The notes under the pieces are model-generated. The model searched no databases and was not told the DNA's origin. It worked only from the letters and a program-made list of their open reading frames with translations. Below are positions 42,243-52,100 of a DNA stretch of 64,000 nt, one piece after another (the first letter of the stretch is position 1; each line of letters starts with the position of its first letter). The position numbers and the translations under genes are program-made. Origin of the DNA: an uncultured Pelagibacteraceae bacterium (GTDB taxonomy: Bacteria > Pseudomonadota > Alphaproteobacteria > Pelagibacterales > Pelagibacteraceae); assembly GCA_902615715.1 (NCBI GenBank), contig CACMQA010000001.1, positions 124,001 to 188,000 on the forward strand. Direction: 5' to 3'.

Positions 42243-43003
42243 AGAAATTTCCAATAATTATATCTGATAGAAATAAATATTCTCTAATATTAAAATCCAA
42301 AGTAAAAAAAATTATAGAAAAGCTTACAATTACAAAATCAAATTTAATTATTGTTATAGGTGGAGATGGATTTATGTTACAAACTTTAAAATCTAATAAA
42401 AATAAGCAAAGTATTTTTTACGGCATTAATTCAGGTTCTTACGGATTTCTAATGAATAAATTTTCTGAGAAAGCAATAAGAAATTTATCTAATGCAAAGA
42501 AAGTTAGCATCTCTCCTTTAGAAATGACAGTTTCATCAAAAAATAAAATTCAAAAAAGTTTAGCTATAAATGAAGTTTCAATTTTGAGACAAAGCCGTCA
42601 GACTGCAAACTTATCAATTAAATGCAATGCTAATTATCTAATAAAAAAATTAGTTTCCGATGGAGTTCTTGTATCGACACCAGCTGGAAGCACAGCTTAT
42701 AATTTTTCTGTTAAAGGACCAATATTAAATTTAAATTCAAAAAAAATTTCTGTGGCACCAATAAGTGCTTTTAGGCCTAGAGGATGGAAAGGTAAAATAA
42801 TTTCCGATAAATCAAAAATTACAATTTTTAATCTCGATTTTAAAAAAAGACCAATAAGTGCTGTAGCAGACAATTTTGAAGTAAGAAATGCAAAAAAAAT
42901 ATCTATTAAAATTAAAAATAAAATTAAGATAAATTTATTGTATGACAAGGGAATAAGTTTACAAAAAAAAATTCTTATAGAACAATTAAGAAAGAACCGA
43001 TAA
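42239..43003 (+). CDS. nadK: NAD kinase
   Basis: NadK phosphorylates NAD to NADP. The 254-residue protein has the diacylglycerol-kinase-like GGDGF motif (41-45; usual GGDGT/GGDGS), GINSGSYGFLMN, NEVSILR, and SDGVLVSTPAGSTAYNFSVKGPI, the conserved NadK sequence. The GGDGF variant is slightly unusual. It overlaps the formyltransferase gene by 4 bp and abuts the next methyltransferase gene, so an essential housekeeping gene is embedded in an otherwise glycan-type cluster. This may anchor the accessory region in place. Confidence 0.9.
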   Translation: MKKFPIIISDRNKYSLILKSKVKKIIEKLTITKSNLIIVIGGDGFMLQTLKSNKNKQSIFYGINSGSYGFLMNKFSEKAIRNLSNAKKVSISPLEMTVSSKNKIQKSLAINEVSILRQSRQTANLSIKCNANYLIKKLVSDGVLVSTPAGSTAYNFSVKGPILNLNSKKISVAPISAFRPRGWKGKIISDKSKITIFNLDFKKRPISAVADNFEVRNAKKISIKIKNKIKINLLYDKGISLQKKILIEQLRKNR

Positions 43004-43765
43004 ATGAAATCATTATTTTCAATTGCAAAAAAATTAAATACAACAAAAAAAGAGGTTGGTTATATTGAAATATACGATCAATATTTAAAAAACTTTAAAA
43101 ATAAAAAAATAAATTTCTTAGAAATTGGTTTCTCAAAGGACTCATTAATGCTCTATAAAGCTTTTTTACCTAAAGCAAATATTATTGGATTAGATTTAGC
43201 CTATAGAGAGAAAGACAAGTATAAAAAAGCTGATCTATTTTATGGCCATCAAAATGACTATGAAATCCTAAATAAAATTATAAAAAAATATAAAAAATTT
43301 GATGTAATCATTGATGATGGAAGTCACATTAATTCACACATTATTAAAACATTTAATTATCTTTTTAAGTTTTTAAAAAACAATGGTTTATATTTTATTG
43401 AAGATCTGCAAACAAGTTATATTTCAAGGTGGGGTTATGGAGGAGATCCAATAAATCATAATAATAAAAAAACGACAATGAATTTTATAAGATCATTAGC
43501 TGACAGAATGCACTATCAAGAATTTGATAACCCTTTCTATAAAAACAATCCTTTTGATGGTCAAATAGGCTATGTTCATTATTTTAGAAATATTGCTATA
43601 ATCCAAAAGAAAAAAAATTTTTATAAAAGTAATATGAGTCATAAAAATTCTGTTTATTTAGGAATGATAAAAAAAAGAAAAGATTTTGATTTAAAAAATT
43701 TTCGAGATATTAAAAATTATTTAAGATATTTTCTTAGTTATATTTTTAGTAAATTTAAATTTTAA
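43004..43765 (+). CDS. Class I SAM-dependent methyltransferase (MycE-like)
   Basis: The 253-residue protein has FLEIGFSKDSLMLYKAFLPKANIIGLDLA (motif I and strand 2), FDVIIDDGSHINSHIIKTF, and GLYFIEDLQTSYISRWGYGG. The DDGSH...EDLQTSY pattern is shared with mycinamicin methyltransferase MycE and rhamnosyl O-methyltransferase/cephalosporin hydroxylase-like proteins, which act on sugars. It is directly adjacent to nadK and is the last gene of the glycan-type cluster, ending 1 bp before the minus-strand tRNA-Thr. Confidence 0.72.
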   Translation: MKSLFSIAKKLNTTKKEVGYIEIYDQYLKNFKNKKINFLEIGFSKDSLMLYKAFLPKANIIGLDLAYREKDKYKKADLFYGHQNDYEILNKIIKKYKKFDVIIDDGSHINSHIIKTFNYLFKFLKNNGLYFIEDLQTSYISRWGYGGDPINHNNKKTTMNFIRSLADRMHYQEFDNPFYKNNPFDGQIGYVHYFRNIAIIQKKKNFYKSNMSHKNSVYLGMIKKRKDFDLKNFRDIKNYLRYFLSYIFSKFKF

Positions 43766-43766
43766 A

Positions 43767-43842
43767 TGGTGCCCTCACACGGACTCGAACCGCGAACCTA
43801 TTGATTACAAATCAATTGCTCTACCAATTGAGCTATGAGGGC
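43767..43842 (-). tRNA. tRNA-Thr(TGT)
   Basis: On the minus strand the 76-nt gene has a GCCCTCA acceptor stem paired to TGAGGGC, a D-arm AGCTCAATTGGTAGAGC, an anticodon stem ATTGA/TCAAT with loop TTTGTAA (anticodon TGT), a GGTTCGAGTCC T-arm and an encoded CCA. It lies tail to tail with the methyltransferase gene and about 60 bp from the RlmB-type gene. Confidence 0.95.
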
Positions 43843-43900
43843 TTAAGAAGTTCTTTAAAATAAATTTAAGTAAAAAACAATATAATTTAGAGGTTTATTA

Positions 43901-44644
43901 TTATTTAATTGATTGAAATATATGATGACAAACAACAGAAACAGTATTTGATATGTTTAAACTTTCTATATTGTTATCCATTTTTACCTTAAATTTGAAA
44001 TCAGAATTTTCTAGCGTTTTAGCTTTAATACCAAAACCCTCTGAACCAAAGAGCAAAATGTTTTTTCCTGCCCAATTATGATCGGTAAAATCTTTTTTTG
44101 CGCTAATATCGAATGCACTAACCCAGAATTCTTTAGTTTTTAAAAATTTAAGCGTTGTGTTTATATTCGCTACTTTAAAAATATTTATATGTTCTGTTCC
44201 ACCACTAGCACTTTTATAAAGAAGTTTACTTTTGGCGGGGAAAGATCTTTCCTTAACAATTAGCCCATCAATTTTAAAAGCAACAGCACTTCTTATTATC
44301 GAACCTATATTTCTAGGGTCAGTAACTTCTTCTAAGGCAATAAGGTTAATATTATCCTTTTTATTTTCTATTATGAATTCTTTTAAATTAATCTCTTCTA
44401 GCTGTTCAACTTCAGCCACTAAACCCTGGTGAGCTGTTTCATCTCTACCGCAAAGATTGTCTAGCTCTTTCCTTGATTTATAAAATACATTCACCTTTTT
44501 AAATAAATTTAAGTTTTGATTTTCTCTATTAAGTTTTTTTTGGGAGTCCTCTGTAACAAAAACTCTCTCAATTTTTCTTAAGGGGTTCTTAAGCGCTTCT
44601 AAAACAGCATGTTTTCCTACAATTAAAAAGGTCGTTTTTTTCAT
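43901..44644 (-). CDS. rlmB: 23S rRNA 2'-O-ribose methyltransferase, RlmB/TrmH-family
   Basis: The 247-residue protein has an N-terminal substrate-binding domain (FLIVGKHAVLEALKNPLRKIERVFV) and a C-terminal SPOUT domain. The three family motifs are DPRNIGSIIRSAVAF, NILLFGSEGFGI and ESLNISNTVSVVCHHIF. This layout matches RlmB, which methylates G2251 of 23S rRNA, though TrmH-type alternatives exist. It is divergent from the tRNA-Tyr-tuf transcription unit. Confidence 0.87.
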   Translation of the reverse strand: MKKTTFLIVGKHAVLEALKNPLRKIERVFVTEDSQKKLNRENQNLNLFKKVNVFYKSRKELDNLCGRDETAHQGLVAEVEQLEEINLKEFIIENKKDNINLIALEEVTDPRNIGSIIRSAVAFKIDGLIVKERSFPAKSKLLYKSASGGTEHINIFKVANINTTLKFLKTKEFWVSAFDISAKKDFTDHNWAGKNILLFGSEGFGIKAKTLENSDFKFKVKMDNNIESLNISNTVSVVCHHIFQSIK

Positions 44645-44699
44645 GATTTTAATGGCTTAATACTCCAATTTTTAGCATATTTTAAGGTAAAATGATTTA

Positions 44700-44727
44700 T
44701 TGCAATTGTTAGATAAATGCTTATAAA
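44700..44727 (+). promoter_or_regulatory. Candidate promoter of the tRNA-Tyr/tRNA-Gly/tuf unit
   Basis: TTGCAA (44700-44705) and TATAAA (44722-44727) are separated by 16 nt and lie about 50 bp before tRNA-Tyr. The position fits a promoter for a transcript carrying tRNA-Tyr, tRNA-Gly, tuf, tRNA-Trp, secE and nusG. Confidence 0.5.
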
Positions 44728-44776
44728 ACGCTTGTTGTTAAATGCTTTTTAAGTTAGTGGGTATCCCCAAGATTAA

Positions 44777-44862
44777 GGAGGGGTACCAAAGCGGTCAAAT
44801 GGGGCGGGCTGTAAACCCGTTGACTTCGGTCTTCGAAAGTTCGAATCTTTCCCCCTCCACCA
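44777..44862 (+). tRNA. tRNA-Tyr(GTA)
   Basis: The 86-nt class II tRNA has a GGAGGGG/CCCCTCC acceptor stem, the anticodon stem-loop CGGGCTGTAAACCCG with anticodon GTA, a long variable arm, the T-loop GTTCGAATC and an encoded CCA. It is the first gene of the tuf transcription unit, 46 bp before tRNA-Gly. Confidence 0.96.
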
Positions 44863-44908
44863 AACTTAAAATCTTTTAATAATGAAGAGCGCGATAAGTT
44901 TGGATATT

Positions 44909-44982
44909 GCGGGTGTAGTTCAATGGTAGAACGCTAGCCTTCCAAGCTGGATGTAAGGGTTCGATTCCCTTTACCCGCTCCA
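44909..44982 (+). tRNA. tRNA-Gly(TCC)
   Basis: The 74-nt tRNA has a GCGGGTG/TACCCGC acceptor stem with a terminal G-T pair, D-arm AGTTCAATGGTAGAAC, anticodon loop CTTCCAA (anticodon TCC), T-arm GGGTTCGATTCCC and an encoded CCA. It lies 37 bp before tuf, the usual arrangement in which tRNA-Tyr and tRNA-Gly precede tuf. Confidence 0.96.
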
Positions 44983-45019
44983 AAATTAAAAATTAAAATA
45001 TAAAGTGAGGAAAAAATAG

Positions 45020-46219
45020 ATGTCAAAAGAAAAGTTTAACCGAACCAAACCACATTGTAATATTGGTACAATCGGGCACGTTGATCATGGTAAAACAACA
45101 TTAACTGCTGCGATAACGAAAGTTTTATCTGAAGCTGGAGGATCAAGCTCTGCTAACTTTGTTGCTTATGACCAAATCGATAAAGCACCTGAGGAAAAAG
45201 AAAGAGGTATCACAATTTCAACAGCCCACGTAGAATATGAAACAGATAAAAGACACTATGCCCACGTAGACTGCCCAGGTCACGCTGACTATGTAAAAAA
45301 TATGATTACAGGTGCCGCTCAAATGGATGGAGCAATTTTAGTTGTTAATGCTGCCGATGGGCCGATGCCACAAACCAGAGAACATATTCTTTTAGCGAGA
45401 CAGGTAGGTGTACCTGCAATAGTAGTTTTCCTAAACAAAATTGATACAGTTAAAGACAAAGAACTTGTTGACTTAGTAGAAGAAGAAATTAGAGAGCTTT
45501 TAACATCTTACAAGTTTCCAGGTGATAAAATTCCAATAATTAAAGGATCTGCACTTAACGCTGTTGAAGGTAAGGATGAAGCTACTGGAAAAAATGCAAT
45601 AATGGAATTAATGAAAGCTGTTGATGAAACAATACCTCAACCAGATAGACCAAAAGATAAACCTTTCTTAATGCCAGTGGAGGACGTTTTTTCTATCTCA
45701 GGAAGAGGAACTGTTGTAACTGGAAGAGTTGAGTCAGGAGTTATTAAAGTTGGAGAGGAAATCGAAATTGTCGGTATTAGAGATACAAAAAAATCTGTTT
45801 GTACTGGTGTAGAAATGTTCAGAAAACTTTTAGATAGCGGAGAAGCAGGAGATAACATAGGTGCTCTTCTTAGAGGTGTAGAAAGAACTGATGTTGAACG
45901 AGGGCAAGTTCTTTGTAAACCTGGTTCAATTACTCCACATACAGAATTTGAATGTCAGGCTTATATATTGAAAAAAGAGGAAGGCGGAAGACATACACCG
46001 TTCTTTACAAAATATAGACCTCAGTTTTATTTTAGAACTACAGACGTTACTGGTGAAGTAACATTGCCATCAGGTACTGAAATGGTAATGCCAGGTGATG
46101 ATGGAAAGTTCACAGTTAAATTAATCACACCTATTGCAATGAACGAAAACTTAAATTTTGCAATAAGAGAGGGTGGTAAAACAGTTGGAGCTGGAGTAGT
46201 AACTAAAATAATTAAGTAA
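45020..46219 (+). CDS. tuf: Elongation factor Tu
   Basis: EF-Tu delivers aminoacyl-tRNA to the ribosome. The 399-residue protein has GTPase motifs GHVDHGKT (19-26), GITI in switch I, DCPGH, and NKID, then domains II and III, ending VVTKIIK. It starts [19 protein letters not shown]. It lies between tRNA-Gly and tRNA-Trp. No tuf follows fusA in this window, so this is probably the only copy. The ATG is preceded by GTGAGGA. Confidence 0.98.
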   Translation: MSKEKFNRTKPHCNIGTIGHVDHGKTTLTAAITKVLSEAGGSSSANFVAYDQIDKAPEEKERGITISTAHVEYETDKRHYAHVDCPGHADYVKNMITGAAQMDGAILVVNAADGPMPQTREHILLARQVGVPAIVVFLNKIDTVKDKELVDLVEEEIRELLTSYKFPGDKIPIIKGSALNAVEGKDEATGKNAIMELMKAVDETIPQPDRPKDKPFLMPVEDVFSISGRGTVVTGRVESGVIKVGEEIEIVGIRDTKKSVCTGVEMFRKLLDSGEAGDNIGALLRGVERTDVERGQVLCKPGSITPHTEFECQAYILKKEEGGRHTPFFTKYRPQFYFRTTDVTGEVTLPSGTEMVMPGDDGKFTVKLITPIAMNENLNFAIREGGKTVGAGVVTKIIK

Positions 46220-46224
46220 CGCTT

Positions 46225-46300
46225 AGGAGCGTAGTTCAATTGGTAGAGCGCCGGTCTCCAAAACCGGAGGTTGTGGGTTCGAGTCCCTCCGCTCCTGCCA
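46225..46300 (+). tRNA. tRNA-Trp(CCA)
   Basis: The 76-nt gene has an AGGAGCG/CGCTCCT acceptor stem, D-arm AGTTCAATTGGTAGAG, anticodon stem CCGGT/ACCGG with loop CTCCAAA (anticodon CCA), T-arm GGGTTCGAGTCCC and an encoded CCA. It starts 5 bp after the tuf stop and ends 15 bp before secE, so it must be excised from the tuf-secE transcript. Confidence 0.97.
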
Positions 46301-46315
46301 AACTTATAAAGCCAT

Positions 46316-46507
46316 ATGATAAATCCTTTAAAATTCATCCAGGAAGTAAAGCAAGAAACTTTTAGAATAACTTGGCCAACAAAAAAAGACACAATGATGG
46401 GGGCAGTTATGGTATTTGCTTTAGCATCAATAGCTGCAATCTTTTTTTTGATTTTAGATCAAATTTTAAGGTTCTTTTTGAATTTGGTCTTAACAATTAA
46501 TTTCTAA
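46316..46507 (+). CDS. secE: Preprotein translocase subunit SecE
   Basis: The 63-residue protein has an amphipathic N-terminal segment, FIQEVKQETFRITWPTKKD, and one membrane helix (about residues 24-50). This is the short, single-span SecE form. SecE clamps SecY in the protein-export channel. The position between tRNA-Trp and nusG is the classical bacterial order. Confidence 0.95.
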   Translation: MINPLKFIQEVKQETFRITWPTKKDTMMGAVMVFALASIAAIFFLILDQILRFFLNLVLTINF

Positions 46508-46508
46508 A

Positions 46509-47033
46509 ATGAATTGGTATATCGTACAAGCATACTCTGGTTTCGAAAAAAAAGTTGTAGAGTTAATCAAAGAAGAGCTAAAAAAACATAAGCTATCTGA
46601 AAAACTAGAGGAAATTTTAGTGCCAACACATCAGGTAACTGAGGTTAAAAAAGGCAAGAGAACGAAAAAAGAAAAAAAGTTTTTTCCAGGCTATGTTTTG
46701 ATTAAGATTGAATTAACTAAAGAAATTTATCATATGATTAAAAATCTTCAAAAAGTGAGTGGCTTTTTAGGATCTGCTGATAAGCCGACGCCAATATCTG
46801 ACAGCGAAATAAAGAGAATACTAGGTCAAGTTTCTGAGAGTGCTGTAACTCAAAAAGCCGGCATTAGTTTTGAAATTGGAGAGAAAGTTAAAGTTTGTGA
46901 TGGGCCATTTGCGTCATTTAATGGATTAATTGAAGAAATTGATGAAGAAAAATCTAGACTTAAAGTGTCTGTTTCTATATTTGGTAGAGCTACTCCTGTA
47001 GATTTAGAATTTAATCAAGTGGAGAAAAATTAG
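46509..47033 (+). CDS. nusG: Transcription termination/antitermination protein NusG
   Basis: The 174-residue protein starts MNWYIVQAYSGFEKKVVELIKEEL (NGN domain). It has VKKGKRTKKEKKFFPGYVLI and ends with the KOW domain (EIGEKVKVCDGPFASFNGLIEEIDEEKSRLKV). NusG binds RNA polymerase and couples it to Rho or the ribosome. It abuts rplK with no gap, and secE lies 1 nt upstream. Confidence 0.97.
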   Translation: MNWYIVQAYSGFEKKVVELIKEELKKHKLSEKLEEILVPTHQVTEVKKGKRTKKEKKFFPGYVLIKIELTKEIYHMIKNLQKVSGFLGSADKPTPISDSEIKRILGQVSESAVTQKAGISFEIGEKVKVCDGPFASFNGLIEEIDEEKSRLKVSVSIFGRATPVDLEFNQVEKN

Positions 47034-47459
47034 ATGGCAAAAGAAATAGTAGGTTACGTTAAATTACAAATTAAAGGTGGTCAAGCAAACCCAGCACCTC
47101 CTGTAGGTCCAGCGTTGGGTCAAAGAGGAATAAATATTATGGAATTTTGTAAAGCTTTTAACGAAAAGACAAAAGCTTTCATGGGTAAACCTGTGCCGGT
47201 TGTAATAACTGTTTATAAAGATAAAAAATTTGATTTTATAATTAAATCACCTCCGGCATCACATTTTATAAGAGAAGCAGCAAAATTAAAAAGTGGTTCA
47301 AAAGAACCGGGAAGAGTTGTTGCAGGGTCTATTACTATGAAACAAGCCGAAGCTATTGCAAAAGAGAAAATGAAAGACTTAAACGCTTTTGATATAAAAG
47401 AAGCAACAAAAATTATTTGTGGCTCAGCAAGATCAATGGGAATTGAAGTAAAAGAATAA
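47034..47459 (+). CDS. rplK: 50S ribosomal protein L11
   Basis: The 141-residue protein has the L11 signatures [31 protein letters not shown] (N-terminal domain) and a C-terminal rRNA-binding domain ending [16 protein letters not shown]11 forms the GTPase-associated centre of the large subunit with 23S rRNA. It starts directly at the nusG stop and is followed after 2 nt by rplA. Confidence 0.98.
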   Translation: MAKEIVGYVKLQIKGGQANPAPPVGPALGQRGINIMEFCKAFNEKTKAFMGKPVPVVITVYKDKKFDFIIKSPPASHFIREAAKLKSGSKEPGRVVAGSITMKQAEAIAKEKMKDLNAFDIKEATKIICGSARSMGIEVKE

Positions 47460-47461
47460 TT

Positions 47462-48148
47462 ATGAAAAAAAAATCTAAAAGATACAGAGAAATTTCAAAA
47501 AATATTATTAAAGATAAAAAAACTAATATTAAAGATCTATTGGATTTAGTAAAAAAAAATTCAACTACCAAATTTGACGAGTCAATTGATGTATCTTTAA
47601 GATTAAACTTAAAACAATCAAAAGGTGGAGATTTTAGTCTAAGAACTGTTGTTAATTTACCTAATGGATCTGGAAAAAAAAATATTATAGCGGTTTTATG
47701 TGAACCAGATAAAAGTAACGAAGCTAAAAAGGCTGGAGCAGATATAGTTGGCTCAGATGATTTAATAGAAAAAATTGCATCAGGAAAATTTAATTTTACT
47801 AAATTAATTTGTACACCAGCCATGATGAATAAAATTGGTAAGCATGGTAAAGTTTTAGGACCAAAGGGTTTAATGCCAAATCCTAAATTAGGAACTGTAG
47901 CAATTGATTTAACTAAAGCAGTTAAAGATATCAAAACCGGATTAGTTGAAATTAGAAATGATAAAGATGGCAATTTGTCTTCTTCGATTGGAAGAAAAAG
48001 TTTTTCCTCTGATAATTTATTAGAGAACTTCAATCATTTTATCGAAAGTGTTAAAAAAGAAAAACCTGAGTCAATTAAAGGTGAATTTATAAAAAGTACC
48101 TTTATTACTTCTACAATGGGTATTTCTTATAAAATTGGGGCTAAATAA
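47462..48148 (+). CDS. rplA: 50S ribosomal protein L1
   Basis: The 228-residue protein starts MKKKSKRYREISKNI and contains the L1 core FDESIDVSLRLNL, LPNGSGK, KVLGPKGLMPNPKLGTVA and the C-terminal STMGISYKI. L1 forms the stalk that helps release deacylated tRNA. It shares the rplKA unit. I see no obvious L1 operator-like structure in the short gaps. Confidence 0.97.
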   Translation: MKKKSKRYREISKNIIKDKKTNIKDLLDLVKKNSTTKFDESIDVSLRLNLKQSKGGDFSLRTVVNLPNGSGKKNIIAVLCEPDKSNEAKKAGADIVGSDDLIEKIASGKFNFTKLICTPAMMNKIGKHGKVLGPKGLMPNPKLGTVAIDLTKAVKDIKTGLVEIRNDKDGNLSSSIGRKSFSSDNLLENFNHFIESVKKEKPESIKGEFIKSTFITSTMGISYKIGAK

Positions 48149-48154
48149 AATATT

Positions 48155-48667
48155 ATGATGTCAAAAGAAGCAAAGAAAAATTACGTTGAAGAGATGAAAA
48201 AGAACTTTACTGAAAATGAGTCAGTAATGATTGCACAATATCAAGGTCTTAATGTTAATGAGTTAGATGCATTACGAAAAGAATTAAGAAAAAAAGGTAT
48301 TCTATTTAAGATCACCAAAAATAGAATCACAAAAATAGCTCTAAAAGAAACCCCAAAAAAAGATCTAGAAAAATATTTCACAGGACCAACAGCTGCAGCT
48401 ATTTCTTCTGACCCAATATCTACGGCAAAAATTTTGACGAAATTTTCAAAATCAAACGATAAGTTAAAAATAATTGCTGGGTTCATGGATGGTAAGGTTT
48501 TAGATGAAAAAGAGGTGTCTGTTATTGCCACACTACCTTCATTGGAAGAGGCTAGAGCTAAAATAGTGGGTATATTGGCCACACCAGCCCAAAAATTAGT
48601 AAGTATTTTACTTGCACCTGGCTCAAAAATTGCTAATTTAGCGCGCGCGAAGAGTTTAAAAAATTAA
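48155..48667 (+). CDS. rplJ: 50S ribosomal protein L10
   Basis: The 170-residue protein has the L10 N-terminal rRNA-binding domain (NYVEEMKKNFTENESVMIAQYQGLNVNELDALRKELRKKGILFKITKNRITKIAL) and the alpha-helical tail that binds L7/L12 dimers. Two ATGs lie in tandem at 48155 and 48158; either may be used. Only 6 nt separate it from rplA, so the long L10 leader of enterobacteria is absent. Confidence 0.96.
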   Translation: MMSKEAKKNYVEEMKKNFTENESVMIAQYQGLNVNELDALRKELRKKGILFKITKNRITKIALKETPKKDLEKYFTGPTAAAISSDPISTAKILTKFSKSNDKLKIIAGFMDGKVLDEKEVSVIATLPSLEEARAKIVGILATPAQKLVSILLAPGSKIANLARAKSLKN

Positions 48668-48682
48668 TTCACAGGATTAAAA

Positions 48683-49054
48683 ATGGCAGACTTAAATAAA
48701 ATTATAGATGAACTCTCTTCTTTGACAGTAGTTGAAGCAGCAGAGTTATCTAAACAACTTGAGGAAAAATGGGGTGTGACAGCAGCGGCCCCAGTTGCAG
48801 CAGCACCAGCAGGTGGAGCAGCAGCACCTGCAGGAGAAGAAAAATCTGAATTTTCAATTTTCTTAGCATCAGCAGGTGATAAAAAAATTAATGTAATAAA
48901 AGAAGTTAGAGCAATAACTGGTTTAGGTTTAAAAGAAGCTAAAGATTTAGTAGAGGCAGCACCAAAAGAAGTTAAAGGTGGTGTCGCTAAAAAAGATGCT
49001 GAAGAATTTAAGAAAAAACTTGAAGCAGCTGGAGCTAAAGTAGAATTAAAGTAA
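48683..49054 (+). CDS. rplL: 50S ribosomal protein L7/L12
   Basis: The 123-residue protein has an N-terminal dimerisation domain ([32 protein letters not shown]), an Ala-rich hinge and the C-terminal factor-binding domain with [33 protein letters not shown]. It forms the stalk recruiting translation GTPases. A hairpin follows in the gap before rpoB. Confidence 0.98.
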   Translation: MADLNKIIDELSSLTVVEAAELSKQLEEKWGVTAAAPVAAAPAGGAAAPAGEEKSEFSIFLASAGDKKINVIKEVRAITGLGLKEAKDLVEAAPKEVKGGVAKKDAEEFKKKLEAAGAKVELK

Positions 49055-49076
49055 ACAAAATTAAAGACTAAATTTT

Positions 49077-49099
49077 ATTGCAAAGTAATAATTTGCAAT
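49077..49099 (+). terminator. Attenuator-like hairpin between rplL and rpoB
   Basis: The arms ATTGCAAA (49077-49084) and TTTGCAAT (49092-49099) form a perfect 8-bp stem with a 7-nt loop, followed at once by GAAATTTTTTATA. This looks like a weak intrinsic terminator, positioned where many bacteria partly end transcription so that ribosomal proteins exceed RNA polymerase subunits. Confidence 0.6.
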
Positions 49100-49116
49100 G
49101 AAATTTTTTATATTTG

Positions 49117-52100
49117 ATGCAATTATCTTTTACGCAAAAGAAACATATAAGAAAAAATTTTGGTAAATTAGTAGAGGGACTATCCATTCCTAACTTAATT
49201 GAAGTCCAAAAAAATTCTTATAACGAATTTCTTCAATCTAAATCTCTTAGTGAACAATTAAGTGAATTATCTAAAGGTATAGATAAGGTTTTTAAAAGTA
49301 TTTTCCCCATTGAGGACGGAAACGATAAATCAACTTTAGAATATATCTCTTATAAATTAGAAAAACCAAAATTTGATGTAATTGAATGTAAACAAAGAAG
49401 TTTATCATATGCTGCTGCTCTTAAAGCTAATTTAAGATTAGTCGTTTACGATATAGATACAGAAAACAATACAAAACAAATACTTTCTGCAAAAGAACAA
49501 GAAGTTTTTATAGGTGATCTTCCTTTAATGACACCAAGCGCGACTTTCATCACTAATGGTGTTGAAAGAGTAGTGGTTAATCAAATGCATAGAAGTCCTG
49601 GAGTATTTTTTGATCACGACAAAGGAAAAACGCATGCTAGTGGTAAATTGTTGTTTAATTGTAGAATAATCCCTGGCCGAGGTTCATGGTTGGATTTTGA
49701 ATTTGATCCAAAAGATATTTTATATTTTAGAATAGATAGAAAGAAAAAACTTCCAATCACTACTTTTTTATTTGCACTCGGATTTACGAAAGAAAAAATT
49801 ATTGAGACTTTTTATGCAACGAGCAAATATTCTTATAATCAAGAAAGTAAAAGCTGGATCACAAATTTTGATTTAGAAAATTATAAAAGACCTATAAAAT
49901 TATCTTATGATTTAATTGATGCCAAAAATAATAAAAAGGTTTTAGGCAAAGGTGAAAAACTAAATATTGTAATAGCAAAAAAACTTCTTGAAAAAGGACT
50001 TAATTCAATTTCTATACCTAACGAACAAATAATTGGAAAATATTTAGGTAAAGATATAAAAGATAAAAATGGTGAGTTATTAGTTGGTGCTGGTTTTGAT
50101 ATTACAGAAGAACAATTAGAAAAAATACTTTCTTTAGGACAGAAAGAATTAAACATTGTTAACATTGATCCAATTAATAAAGGTCCTTATATTCTTGAGA
50201 GTCTTAAAATTGATAAAAATTTAAATAAAAATGATGCACTTAATGATATCTATAAAGTATTGAGACCTGGTGAAGCGCCTTCAGTAGAAATAGCTGAAGA
50301 AATATTTAAGAATTTATACTTTTCTAAAGATAGATATGATTTATCTGAAGTTGGTAGAGTTAAACTTAATTCAAAATTAGATTTAAAAATTAGTCCTAAA
50401 AAAACTATATTAGAAACCACAGATGTTATTGCTATTATAAAATTTATGTTAGATTTACGAGATGGTAAAGGTGACGTTGATGATATAGATCATTTAGGAA
50501 ATAGAAGAGTGAGATCAGTTGGAGAATTAGTAGAAAATCAATTTAGAATTGGTCTTTTGAGAATGGAAAGAACTGTAAAAGAAAAAATGTCTACTTTTCT
50601 TGAAATAGAGTCAGCAATGCCACAAGATTTAATCAATGCCAAACCAATTACGACATCTTTAAAAGATTTTTTTGCAACCTCACAGCTGTCTCAATTTATG
50701 GATCAAACTAATCCTTTATCAGAAATAACACACAAAAGAAGAGTTTCTGCATTAGGCCCAGGAGGATTAACAAGAGAAAGAGCAGGCTTTGAAGTTAGAG
50801 ACGTTCACCCAACTCATTACGGAAGAATTTGTCCTATAGAAACACCTGAAGGTCCAAATATCGGGTTAATTAATAGTTTAGCTACTTATTGTAGAGTTAA
50901 TAAGTTTGGTTACATTGAAAGCCCTTACAAAAAAGTATTAAATGGCAAAGTAACCTCTGAAATTAAATATCTTTCTGCAATTGAAGAAGAAAAATATACA
51001 ATTGCACAAGCTAATTCAGCAATCAATAAAGACGGATCATTCGTTGATGAATTGGTAGCCTGCAGAAAAAATTTAAACTTCGAATTGTCCTCAAGAGAAA
51101 GCATAGATTTTATTGATGTATCTCCTAAACAGTTAGTGTCAGTTGCTGCAGCTTTAATACCTTTTTTAGAAAATGACGATGCTAACAGAGCTTTAATGGG
51201 ATCAAATATGATGAGACAGGCGGTTCCTTTGTTGAAACCTGAGTCTCCTTTAGTTGGAACAGGTATAGAGTCAGATGTTGCATTAGACTCTGGAGTTACA
51301 ATCGTAGCAAGAAGAAGTGGTATAGTAGACAAAATAGATGGAAAAAGAATAGTCGTAAAAGTAACTGATGTAACGGATCTTTCACAGTCAGCAGTTGATA
51401 TTTATAATTTATCGAAATTTCAGAGATCAAATCAAAATACTTGCATAAATCAAAAACCATTAGTTAAAGTTGGAGATAAAATTAAAAAAGGTGATATTAT
51501 AGCGGATGGTCCCGCTACAAAACTTGGTGAGTTAGCACTAGGAAAAAATGTTACAGTAGCATTTATGCCTTGGCAAGGTTATAATTTTGAGGACTCAATT
51601 TTAATTTCTGAAAGATGCGTGACCGATGATGTATTTACTTCTGTTCACATCGAAGAATACGAGTCTATGGCTAGAGATACTAAGCTTGGCGCAGAAGAAA
51701 TCACTAGAGATATACCAAATGTAAGTGAAGAAAGTCTAAGGAACCTTGATGAGTCAGGAATTGTTTACGTAGGTGCAGAAGTAAAACCTGGAGATATTTT
51801 AGTTGGAAAGGTTACACCTAAAAGCGAAACATCATCAAGCCCCGAGGAAAAATTATTACGTTCAATTTTTGGGGAAAAAGCTACTGACGTCAGAGATTCA
51901 TCATTAAAATTACCATCTGGAAGTACCGGTGTTGTTATTGATGTTAGAGTATTTAATAGACATGGAATCGAAAAAGACGAGAGATCTATCGCAATAGAGA
52001 GAGCTGAGATTGAGTCAGTTCAAGAGGACAAAAAAGTTGAAGAAGAAATACTTAATCGTAATATAAAGTTAAGAGCAATAGATTTGCTAAATGGTCAAAG

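Noticed and set aside
46027-46392. 121-codon minus-strand ORF across the tuf end and tRNA-Trp
   Set aside because: It reads through the antisense of a clear tRNA gene and of tuf. The GGTRTHNLRFWRP stretch is the familiar spurious translation of antisense tRNA.
47413-48033. 206-codon minus-strand ORF opposite rplA
   Set aside because: It lies wholly within highly conserved L11/L1 coding sequence and shows no family features. Long antisense ORFs are expected where the sense codon use avoids certain triplets.
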